Positions 18,587 to 25,359 of a DNA stretch of 64,000 nt are shown piece after piece. The stretch's first letter is position 1. Each line of letters starts with the position of its first letter. Source of the DNA: Halorubrum lipolyticum DSM 21995. GTDB lineage: Archaea; Halobacteriota; Halobacteria; Halobacteriales; Haloferacaceae. The stretch is from assembly GCF_000337375.1 (NCBI RefSeq), contig NZ_AOJG01000017.1, positions 1 to 64,000 of the forward strand. Direction: 5' to 3'. The notes beneath the pieces are model-generated. The model did no database searches. It saw only the letters and a program-made list of their open reading frames with translations, and was not told the origin of the DNA. A program made the position numbers and the translations under genes.

Positions 18587-19054
18587 ATGGCGACGAGAAG
18601 CGAGGTCGAGATGTCCGACGCGGAGGTCGACGCGCTCCTGTCTCGACACGAGACCGGCGTGTTGTCCCTCGCGCGAGACGAGACCCCGTACGCGATTCCG
18701 ATCTCGTACGGGTTCGACGAGGAGTCGCGGAACGCCTTCCTCCGGCTCGTGTCGACGCCCGACAGCGAGAAGCGGGAGTTCCTCGCGTCCGACCCGCAGG
18801 CCCGGATCGTGGTGTACGAGGAGGGCGGCGAGGGGGACCGCGAGGAGTACGCGAGCGTCGTCGGCGTCGGCACCCTCTACCGGGTCGACCTCGACGAGCT
18901 CACGCCCGAGACGATCGCGCAGTACGGCGAGACCCAACGGCCCCTGTTCGAGATCTGGGCCGACGGGAAAGCGGAGCTCGACATCGAGCTGTACCGGTTC
19001 GAGCCCGAGCGACTCACCGGCCGGACGGTCGTCGTCGACCGCGACGAGGAGTAG
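18587..19054 (+). CDS. Pyridoxamine 5'-phosphate oxidase family flavin-binding protein
   Basis: A 155-residue split-barrel protein. The N-terminus VDALLSRHETGVLSLARDET and PYAIPISYGFDEES match the FMN-binding half of PPOX-like proteins. A pattern ASVVGVGTLYRVD follows in the second half. These proteins usually act as flavin reductases or bind F420 or haem; the true substrate is not evident. The internal ATG at 18587 gives the family N-terminus. Confidence 0.8.
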   Translation: MATRSEVEMSDAEVDALLSRHETGVLSLARDETPYAIPISYGFDEESRNAFLRLVSTPDSEKREFLASDPQARIVVYEEGGEGDREEYASVVGVGTLYRVDLDELTPETIAQYGETQRPLFEIWADGKAELDIELYRFEPERLTGRTVVVDRDEE

Positions 19055-19057
19055 GGG

Positions 19058-19438
19058 TCACCGCTCTCTCGACCCGTCTTCCAGCTTCTCACGTCGGGTT
19101 TCGAACTCTTCGTCAGTGAGATCGCCGCGGGCGTACGCCAGCCGGAGCTCCTCCATCGCGGGATTGTGAGGCGTCTGCGTCTCGCTCGCGCGCCGGACGA
19201 GCAGATAGCCACCGCCGATGAGCACGAGGAGGGAGACGAGCGGAACGAGCATCCCGACGAGCGGCCACCACCCACCCGTAGTGCCGTACTGACCCATCAT
19301 CCCTCCGTATCCCGTCGCTCCCCCGTATCCCATCATCCCGCCGAATCCCATACCCATCGTGAGCAAGGGGAGGAGGATGACCGCCCCGAGGATCAGGAGC
19401 AGTACCGTCGTCGTGTCTAGTCGATCCGACGAAGACAT
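19058..19438 (-). CDS. SHOCT-domain membrane protein
   Basis: A 126-residue protein with two membrane helices (TTTVLLLILGAVILLPLLTM and WWPLVGMLVPLVSLLVLIGG) separated by a Gly/Met-rich loop (GMGFGGMMGYGGATGYGGMM). The C-terminus is a SHOCT motif (MEELRLAYARGDLTDEEFET). The Met-rich loop would suit copper binding. A second SHOCT protein lies two genes on (19954), and the set leads to a multicopper oxidase. Function is unproven. Confidence 0.8.
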   Translation of the reverse strand: MSSSDRLDTTTVLLLILGAVILLPLLTMGMGFGGMMGYGGATGYGGMMGQYGTTGGWWPLVGMLVPLVSLLVLIGGGYLLVRRASETQTPHNPAMEELRLAYARGDLTDEEFETRREKLEDGSRER

Positions 19439-19444
19439 CGTAGA

Positions 19445-19861
19445 TCAGGCCTCCGACGCGGGATCGAACTCGTCCGTAACGGCCGCCAACACCCGATCGA
19501 ACCGCTCGGAGACCTCGGTCGCGATGGGGTCCAGCGCGTCGTTGTCGGCGATGCCAAGCAACTGATCCGGGTCGACCGCACTCACCACGATATCGCCGTC
19601 ATCACTCTCGTAAACGATGACGTTGCACGGTAAGAGCGCGCCCAGTTCGATCTCCTCGGTCAACCCGTCGAACGCCAGCGGCGGGTTACACGCACCGAGG
19701 ATCCGGTACTGACGGAACTCCTCGCCGAGTTTCTCTCTGAGCGTCGCCCGGATATCGATGTCGCTGAGGACACCGAACCCCTCGTCTTTGAGTGCGGCGG
19801 TCGTCGCGTCGACGACGTCGTCGAATCCACCGGTTACGGCAGTCTGTCTTGTATACTCCAT
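19445..19861 (-). CDS. DUF302 domain protein
   Basis: A 138-residue protein matching DUF302: the N-terminal GGFDDVVDATTAALKDEGFG, the central strand FRQYRILGACNPPLAFDGL, and LGALLPCNVIVYESDDGDIV with a conserved cysteine. In bacteria and archaea this domain sits beside copper- or sulfur-related genes, but its activity is unknown. It is separated by 6 bases from the downstream SHOCT gene, so the two are probably co-transcribed. An AT-rich TATAC lies just upstream of its start. Confidence 0.85.
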   Translation of the reverse strand: MEYTRQTAVTGGFDDVVDATTAALKDEGFGVLSDIDIRATLREKLGEEFRQYRILGACNPPLAFDGLTEEIELGALLPCNVIVYESDDGDIVVSAVDPDQLLGIADNDALDPIATEVSERFDRVLAAVTDEFDPASEA

Positions 19862-19953
19862 GAACTACTATACCCCATCAACGGGGTTAACGGTTGGGTG
19901 CCTCACCGCCGGGCGTCGGGGGTGCGCATCGGCTGGAACCGCGACTGATCCGA

Positions 19954-20304
19954 TCATTCGGACCGTTCGAACCGCTTTCGCCGCCGATCGAATTCGTCGT
20001 CCGAGAGCTCGCCGCGGGCATAGCGCTCGCGGAGAACCGACAGGGGCTGTTCATCGCTCCTGGCGGACCCGCGGTTGAGGAGCGCATCGAGGAGGTAGAT
20101 CGGAACCGCGATGAGGAGCCCCATCCAGAGGAGTCCCCAGAGGCCCATCGCCCCACCGAAGAGTCCCCAGCCATCCATCATGCCGCCACCGTAGCTCCCG
20201 CCACCGTGGGCGGCGGCCGTTCCGGTCGTCGCGACCAGCAGCGGAACTGCGAATGCGGCGAGTCGACGGGCAGTGCGTCCGGCGTGTGCGGTGAGTCGTG
20301 TCAT
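19954..20304 (-). CDS. Second SHOCT-domain membrane protein with signal sequence
   Basis: A 116-residue protein. The N-terminus (RTARRLAAFAVPLLVATTGT, then AAAHGGGSYGGGMMDG) looks like a cleavable signal or first helix followed by a Gly/Met/His-rich loop. A second helix (LWGLLWMGLLIAVPIYLLDA) precedes the SHOCT motif LRERYARGELSDDEFDRRRK. It is a paralogue of the gene at 19058. The Met/His-rich extracytoplasmic loop again hints at metal binding. The longer upstream reading runs antisense through the repeat of the next gene and is not real. Confidence 0.8.
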   Translation of the reverse strand: MTRLTAHAGRTARRLAAFAVPLLVATTGTAAAHGGGSYGGGMMDGWGLFGGAMGLWGLLWMGLLIAVPIYLLDALLNRGSARSDEQPLSVLRERYARGELSDDEFDRRRKRFERSE

Positions 20305-20362
20305 TGTCTCGCGTTGGGAAGTCGTGGTGTTCGTTCGGAACGATTCGACTCGGTCAGCGCGG

Positions 20363-20821
20363 TCAGCAGTGGCCTTGCCCGTACCCCCCGCCGTGTCCGT
20401 ACGTACCACTCTGTCCGTACCCCCCGCCGTGTCCGTACGTACCACTCTGTCCGTACCCCCCGCCGTGTCCGTACGTACCACTCTGTCCGTACCCCTCGCC
20501 GTGTCCGTACGTACTACTCTGCCCACGCGTCCCGCTGCGGTCGTCGTCGTCAGCCATGTTGCGGGCCATCTCGTCGACGGTCACGCCCGCGTTCGACTCC
20601 ATCCACTCGACGCCGTCGGGACCCATGTGCTCGGTCATCTGCGCTTCCATCCAGACCGCCCAGTCGTCGGCGGTCGCGTCAGACGGCGGGACGCCGTCAG
20701 CGGCCGAGACGCTGTCGCCGCTCGTCACATTACCGTGTGCGCTGACCGCGGGGGCGGCGAACGCGAGTCCGGCGAGCGCGAGCGCCACGAGCAGCCAGCC
20801 GCCGAGTTTGAAGTTTGTCAT
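20363..20821 (-). CDS. Secreted protein with C-terminal Gly/His/Tyr/Gln tandem repeats
   Basis: A 152-residue protein with a Sec-type signal peptide (LLVALALAGLAFAAPAVSAH). The middle has the helix DDWAVWMEAQMTEHMGPDGV and WMESNAGVTVDEM, followed by four copies of a 12-residue repeat (consensus GYGQSGTYGHGG) and a final GHC. One His and two Tyr per repeat plus Met and the end Cys suggest a metal-binding (Cu or Ni) or adhesive secreted protein. It lies just upstream of the SHOCT genes and downstream of the oxidase gene. An SD-like GAGGAGAAA is 5-6 bases before the ATG. Confidence 0.7.
   Translation of the reverse strand: MTNFKLGGWLLVALALAGLAFAAPAVSAHGNVTSGDSVSAADGVPPSDATADDWAVWMEAQMTEHMGPDGVEWMESNAGVTVDEMARNMADDDDRSGTRGQSSTYGHGEGYGQSGTYGHGGGYGQSGTYGHGGGYGQSGTYGHGGGYGQGHC
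20381..20524. repeat. 36-base tandem repeat, four copies, coding
   Basis: Four head-to-tail copies of a 36-base unit (20381-20416, 20417-20452, 20453-20488, 20489-20524). The first three are identical and the fourth differs at a few bases. The unit is a multiple of three and encodes the 12-residue Gly/His/Tyr repeat on the minus strand, so copy number can change without breaking the frame. Confidence 0.93.
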
Positions 20822-21050
20822 CGTGTTTCTCCTCGGTTGCTCGTACGACCCTCCCGGGGTTATCTTGATGGGTGTGAATCCAAACAGGAGAGCGTCCGAG
20901 ACCGTTTATAGATTGATTTAAGCGTTTCTCAGGACGAAGATCGTTCATCCGGCCCGAATTCGCCGGATTCGGATGCGATGGGTCTCCCGAGAGGTAGCCG
21001 ATACCGCGCGAACGACGGTGTGAACCGTCCGAAACGCTCGAACGCCCGTT

Positions 21051-22502
21051 TCACTCGACGTATCTCACGACGCGAGCCATCCCCGCGTCGAGATGGTACA
21101 GGTTGTGACAGTGGAACAACCACCGACCGGGGTTGTCGGCGTGGAAGTCGATCGTCACCTGCCCCCGGTGTCCGGGGACGAGAACCGTGTCCTTGATCGC
21201 GTCGCCGACTCGGAAGAAGTGGCCGTGAAGGTGCATCGGGTGAACGACCGGGCTCTGGTTGGTCATCCGGATCCGGACGTGTTCCCCGGATCGAATCTGG
21301 AGCGGGTCCGCGTTCGGGTAGGCCTGCCCGTCGATCGTCCACGTGTAGGACTGGCCTCTCCCGGGGGAGAGCGTCAGATCGAACGTTCGATCCGGATCGC
21401 CACTCGTCCCGTCGAGCGAGGAGACCGATCGCAACTCCCCGTACTGCAGTCGGGTACCGGCCGCCGCCGGGCGCTGCGGGGCTCCCCCGCCCGCTGCCTC
21501 GTACTCGATGACGGCCCTGGCCGGTGGTTCGTTCCCGTCGAGCGCGTCGGCCTGCACGGCCCACGTGCCCGGGTTCGTCGCCTCGACCACGACGTCGTAG
21601 CGCTCGCCGGCACCGAAGACGAAGGATTCCACGTCGACGGGGTCGACGGGGCGCCCGTCGGCGTGGGTCACCGTCATCTCGTGGCCGGCGATCCGGACAC
21701 CGAAAAGCGTCGCGCTGGCGGCGTTCACGAACCGGAAGCGAATCCGCTCGCCCTCCGTTACGTCGAACCGCCGGGGGCTCTCAGGGAGTCGGCCGTTGAT
21801 TAGGAGCCCCGCGTACGGCGGCCGAACGTCACTCATCATCCCGCCTCGTCCGCCCATGCCGCCACCGCCCCTCATTCCGCCACCGCCGACAACCCCCCCG
21901 TCCGAAGGGAGACTCGGATCCCCGGGGAGGTAATCGTCGACGACGACGACGTACTCGCGGTCGTACTCGACGTGCGGGTCACGCTCTTCGACGATCAGCG
22001 GTCCGAGCAACCCGCGGTCGAGCTGGAGGCCGGCGTGACTGTGATAAAAGTACGTTCCGGCGGGTTCGGCACGGAACTTGTACGTGAACGTCTCGCCGGG
22101 AGCGATCGGCTCTTGCGTTACGTTCGGCACTCCGTCGACCGGATTCGCGACCGGAACGCCGTGCCAGTGAACCGTCGTCTCCGCTTGCAGGTCGTTCGTC
22201 AGTTCGACGCTGAGCACGTCGCCCTCCCGAACGCGTAGCTCCGGACCCGGGAACTGTCCCTCGTACAGCCAGTTGGTCGCCGACGTCTCGGGGGCCGGTC
22301 GAACGGTCCCGGACGCCGCGGTGAGGCTGACGGTCGTATCCGGATCGGCCGTCACCGTCGGACGGGGGGCCACTTCACGACCCCCGCCAGCGCCGGTGCC
22401 CGGTAGCCGGCCGGCGCAGCCCGCGAGCGCGCCGAGGCCGGTCGCCCCCGTCAGCTGCAGGAGTCTGCGACGGGAGACCGGGCGCTGTGACCTAGGCGAC
22501 AT
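21051..22502 (-). CDS. Multicopper oxidase, Tat-exported lipoprotein
   Basis: A 483-residue oxidase. The N-terminus has a Tat motif and lipobox (SRRRLLQLTGATGLGALAGC). All four copper motifs are present: TTVHWHGVPVAN, TYFYHSHAGLQLDRG, HPMHLHGHFFRVGD and WLFHCHNLYHLDAGM, with the type 1 Cys-His-Met set in the last. A Gly/Met-rich segment (GGVVGGGGMRGGGGMGGRGG) is inserted after domain 1, like Met-rich segments in CueO/CopA. It probably oxidises Cu(I), Fe(II) or Mn(II), or phenolics, outside the cell. With the His/Gly-repeat, SHOCT and DUF302 genes downstream it suggests a copper-handling cluster. Confidence 0.93.
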   Translation of the reverse strand: MSPRSQRPVSRRRLLQLTGATGLGALAGCAGRLPGTGAGGGREVAPRPTVTADPDTTVSLTAASGTVRPAPETSATNWLYEGQFPGPELRVREGDVLSVELTNDLQAETTVHWHGVPVANPVDGVPNVTQEPIAPGETFTYKFRAEPAGTYFYHSHAGLQLDRGLLGPLIVEERDPHVEYDREYVVVVDDYLPGDPSLPSDGGVVGGGGMRGGGGMGGRGGMMSDVRPPYAGLLINGRLPESPRRFDVTEGERIRFRFVNAASATLFGVRIAGHEMTVTHADGRPVDPVDVESFVFGAGERYDVVVEATNPGTWAVQADALDGNEPPARAVIEYEAAGGGAPQRPAAAGTRLQYGELRSVSSLDGTSGDPDRTFDLTLSPGRGQSYTWTIDGQAYPNADPLQIRSGEHVRIRMTNQSPVVHPMHLHGHFFRVGDAIKDTVLVPGHRGQVTIDFHADNPGRWLFHCHNLYHLDAGMARVVRYVE

Positions 22503-22666
22503 CGTCAGTCACCTCCAGTCCGCCGTCGAAGTCGCCTCGGTGCCGGCGGCGGTGTCGCAGCGCGGACGTACTCCCGTTTCCGACGGTCGGCTCGCTCTGC
22601 GGGTAGCGCTCGGCGGCTTCGCCTCCGGTCGGTTGTATAAACATGTGCCCGTCGTTCAGCCGCCGT

Positions 22667-23737
22667 TCAGTCGTCCGCGGCCGCGGCGTCGACCTCGCCT
22701 TCGTACAGCTCGCCGGCGCGCTCGCGCTCGGTGAGGTACTCGTCGACGTCGAGCGCGGCCTTCACGCCCATCCCGCCGGCGGTGGCCGCCTGTTGGTAGT
22801 GGAAGTCGACCACGTCGCCGGCGCCGAACAGCCCCTCGACGCCGGTCGCGGTCTGGTTCCCGCCGCGGCCGCCCTCGGTGATCAGGTAGCCGTCGTCGTC
22901 GAATTCGACGCCGGTCCCCTCCAGGAAGTCCGTGTTCGGCGTGTGGCCGATCGCGAAGAAGACCGCGCCCACGTCGAAGTCGTACTCCCTCACCTCGTCC
23001 GCGGTGGCGGGGTCGTCGAACTTCTCCTTCGGGTGGCCGTCCGGGTGCTCGACGAGCGTCACGTGGTCGACGCCGTCCTCGGGCGTGCCGTGGATCTCGG
23101 TGAGCTCGGTGTTGAGGAGGAGCTCGATCTCGCCGTCCTCGACCTTCTCCATCGTGCGGTCGATCCACACGTCCTCGGCGCGGAACTCCTCGCGGCGGTG
23201 CGCGATGTAGACGGTGTCCGCGAACTTCGTCAGGAAGTTCGCCTCCTCCATGGCCGCGTCGCCGCCGCCGACGACGAGCATGTCCTCGTCGCGGAAGAAC
23301 GCGCCGTCGCAGGTCGCGCACGTCGAGAGCCCGTACCCCATCAGCTCGTCCTCGCCGGGGACGCCGAGGGTGCGGGCGCTGGCGCCCGAGGCGGCGATGA
23401 AGCCGTCGGCGGTGTAGACGTCGCCGTCGGAGAGCTCGACGCGGAAGTGGCCCGCGGGCTCTTTGGTGACGTCCACGATGACCCCGTTGCGGGTCTCGGC
23501 GCCGAACTTCGTCGCCTGCTCTTTCATGTTGTTGATCAGCTCCGGCCCGGAGATCCCCTCGGGGAAGCCGGGGTAGTTCTCCACGTCGGTGGTGAGCGTG
23601 AGCTGGCCGCCCGGCTCGTCGCCCTCGATGAGCAGGGGGTCGTTGTTCGACCGCGCGGCGTAGATGGCCGCGGAGAGTCCGGCGATTCCGGTGCCGGCGA
23701 TGATCAGTCGACGGTGTTCGACGGTGTTGTCGGTCAT
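22667..23737 (-). CDS. trxB: Thioredoxin-disulfide reductase
   Basis: A 356-residue flavoprotein. The FAD-binding motif IIAGTGIAGLSAAIYAAR is at the N-terminus, the redox-active CATCDGAFF is near residue 140, the NAD(P)H-binding VVGGGDAAMEEANF follows, and GLFGAGDVVDFHYQQAATAG closes the FAD site. It transfers electrons to thioredoxin. The C-terminal 25 residues are an acidic extension. The ATG at 23737 gives the typical start MTDNTVEHRRLIIAG. Two 25-base direct repeats lie 63-112 bases before it and could be regulator sites. Confidence 0.93.
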   Translation of the reverse strand: MTDNTVEHRRLIIAGTGIAGLSAAIYAARSNNDPLLIEGDEPGGQLTLTTDVENYPGFPEGISGPELINNMKEQATKFGAETRNGVIVDVTKEPAGHFRVELSDGDVYTADGFIAASGASARTLGVPGEDELMGYGLSTCATCDGAFFRDEDMLVVGGGDAAMEEANFLTKFADTVYIAHRREEFRAEDVWIDRTMEKVEDGEIELLLNTELTEIHGTPEDGVDHVTLVEHPDGHPKEKFDDPATADEVREYDFDVGAVFFAIGHTPNTDFLEGTGVEFDDDGYLITEGGRGGNQTATGVEGLFGAGDVVDFHYQQAATAGGMGVKAALDVDEYLTERERAGELYEGEVDAAAADD

Positions 23738-23799
23738 ACGTGCCAGTTCGCCGTCGCGAAGTATGTAGGTTGCGACCGTTGCGTCTCCGCTGCACGACC

Positions 23800-23849
23800 G
23801 GCGGACGGTCACTTATCACACGAGAGCGGACGGTCACTCATCACACGGG
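23800..23849. repeat. Two 25-base direct repeats upstream of trxB
   Basis: GCGGACGGTCACTTATCACA at 23800 recurs at 23825 with one change in that stretch; the full units (23800-23824 and 23825-23849) differ at two positions. They lie in the gap between trxB and the DHH gene, upstream of the expected trxB promoter, a usual place for activator sites in archaea. Confidence 0.75.
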
Positions 23850-23886
23850 AGCGGACGCGATCTCCCGTCTCCCGTCGCCGCCGTCC

Positions 23887-25323
23887 TCAGTCTGTCGGGA
23901 ACTCCGGCAGCCCCCCCGTCGGCTGCGAGGGGGCGTCGTCGAGCGCCTCGAAGAAGCGCCCGGCGACGAACGCCCCGACGACGTCCTCGAGCGACTCCGA
24001 CTCCGACACCTCCTGGAGGATGCCGAGCGGGACCTGCGCGCCGGCCATGGTCGCGTGGCCGCCGGCGGAGCCGACCGGGTCGAGCGCGTCGCGGAGCAGC
24101 TCGCCCACGTCGAGGTCGGCGCCGCGGGAGCGCGCCGATCCGTAGATCACGCCGTCCGTGTAGCCGAACACGAACGTCACCGTGATCCCGTCCAGATCGA
24201 GGAGCCGCTCGGCCGCCTGCGCGAGGGCGTCGCGGTCCCCGATCTCGCCGACGCAGGAGGCGACGGTCGAACCGCGCACGTCCCGTCCCTCGATGGCGCG
24301 CGCGAGCACGCGGAGCGTCTCCGGGCTCACGCTCGGGCTCTCGACCCGTTCGAGCGTCGACTCGTCGGCGAACGCCGACAGCGACGCGGCCGCCTCGAAG
24401 TCCGGGATCGACGTCGATCGCGTGAAGTCCTTCGTGTCGATCCGGATCCCGTACAGGAGGGCGGTCGCGAGGTCCCGGTCGGGCTCGATCCCGAGCCGCG
24501 AGAGGTACTCCTCGATCAGCGTGCTCGTCGCGCCTGCGTCCGGCCGGATGTCGACGAACGCGCCGTCGACGGGCCCCCGCGGCGGGTGGTGGTCGACGAC
24601 GATGTCGACCGGGTGGCCCTCGGGGAGGCTGTCGTTGATCCCGGCTCTCGAGTGGTCGACGAGCGCGACGCCGCCGTAGTCGTCGAGGTCGGTCTCGTCG
24701 AAGGTCCGCAGCGAGAGGTCGAGCAGGTTCACCATCGCGCGGTTCTCCTGGTGAGCGATCTCGCCGCCGTAACAGGCGTCCGCGGGGACCCCGATCGACT
24801 CGGCGACGCGGACCAGTCCGAGCGCGCTCGCGATGGCGTCGGGGTCGGGGTTGTCGTGCGCGACGACCAGCAGCGGGCCGGAGAGGTTCCGGAGCGTTTT
24901 CAACAGTCGGACCGGCTCCTCGTCGGCGTCGACGCCGGTCGCCTCGCGGACGCGCGAGACGACCGCCTCGACCGGGTCGACGACGCGGTCGGCGACCGCT
25001 TCCAGCGCCTCCTGCTGTGCCGCGGTCGGGTTCGTGCCGACGTGCGCGACGATCATCGCGTCCGGGTAGCGGCGCCGCGCGGCCTCCGCGGCGGCGACGT
25101 TCCGCTCCGGGTCGTCGCTCGCGACGAGCACGACCGCGGCGCTGTCGGGGTACGTCGCGGGGTCGGTCGGATCGGCCTCCACGGTGGCGACGTTGCGGTC
25201 GCGCAGGGTCGAGGCCCACCCGGTGTCGTCGGTGATCGCGACGAGCTCGCCGCGCGACTCGCGGGTGCGTTCGACGAGCGTGTTCCCGACCGCGCTACAG
25301 CCGAGCAGCAGACGCCGGGCCAT
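23887..25323 (-). CDS. DHH family phosphoesterase with N-terminal TrkA-N domain
   Basis: A 478-residue protein. Residues 1-120 are a Rossmann-type TrkA-N domain (LLLGCSAVGNTLVERTRES). Then follow a DHH domain (LLVVAHDNPDPDAIASALGL, GVALVDHSRAG, VDIVVDHHPPRG) and a C-terminal DHHA1 domain with GGHATMAGAQVPLG. The DHH part binds Mn and hydrolyses phosphodiesters of oligonucleotides or cyclic dinucleotides, as in NrnA/GdpP. The fusion to a nucleotide-sensing domain is a known archaeal arrangement. It may degrade a cyclic dinucleotide or nano-RNA, with TrkA-N as ligand sensor; this is inference. Confidence 0.88.
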   Translation of the reverse strand: MARRLLLGCSAVGNTLVERTRESRGELVAITDDTGWASTLRDRNVATVEADPTDPATYPDSAAVVLVASDDPERNVAAAEAARRRYPDAMIVAHVGTNPTAAQQEALEAVADRVVDPVEAVVSRVREATGVDADEEPVRLLKTLRNLSGPLLVVAHDNPDPDAIASALGLVRVAESIGVPADACYGGEIAHQENRAMVNLLDLSLRTFDETDLDDYGGVALVDHSRAGINDSLPEGHPVDIVVDHHPPRGPVDGAFVDIRPDAGATSTLIEEYLSRLGIEPDRDLATALLYGIRIDTKDFTRSTSIPDFEAAASLSAFADESTLERVESPSVSPETLRVLARAIEGRDVRGSTVASCVGEIGDRDALAQAAERLLDLDGITVTFVFGYTDGVIYGSARSRGADLDVGELLRDALDPVGSAGGHATMAGAQVPLGILQEVSESESLEDVVGAFVAGRFFEALDDAPSQPTGGLPEFPTD

Positions 25324-25359
25324 ACCGGCGCGACGGGGTCGCGACGCAAAACGCTGCCG

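Noticed and set aside
20381-20524. Possible CRISPR array
   Set aside because: The 36-base units are contiguous with no spacers, and no cas gene is present anywhere in the window. The 24-base and 11-base arrays fail for the same reason.
20273-20911. Plus-strand frames with repeated VRTTLSVPPA or PCPYVPLCPY units
   Set aside because: They are antisense readings of the 36-base repeats in the Gly/His/Tyr protein gene, which has a signal peptide and sensible start on the other strand.
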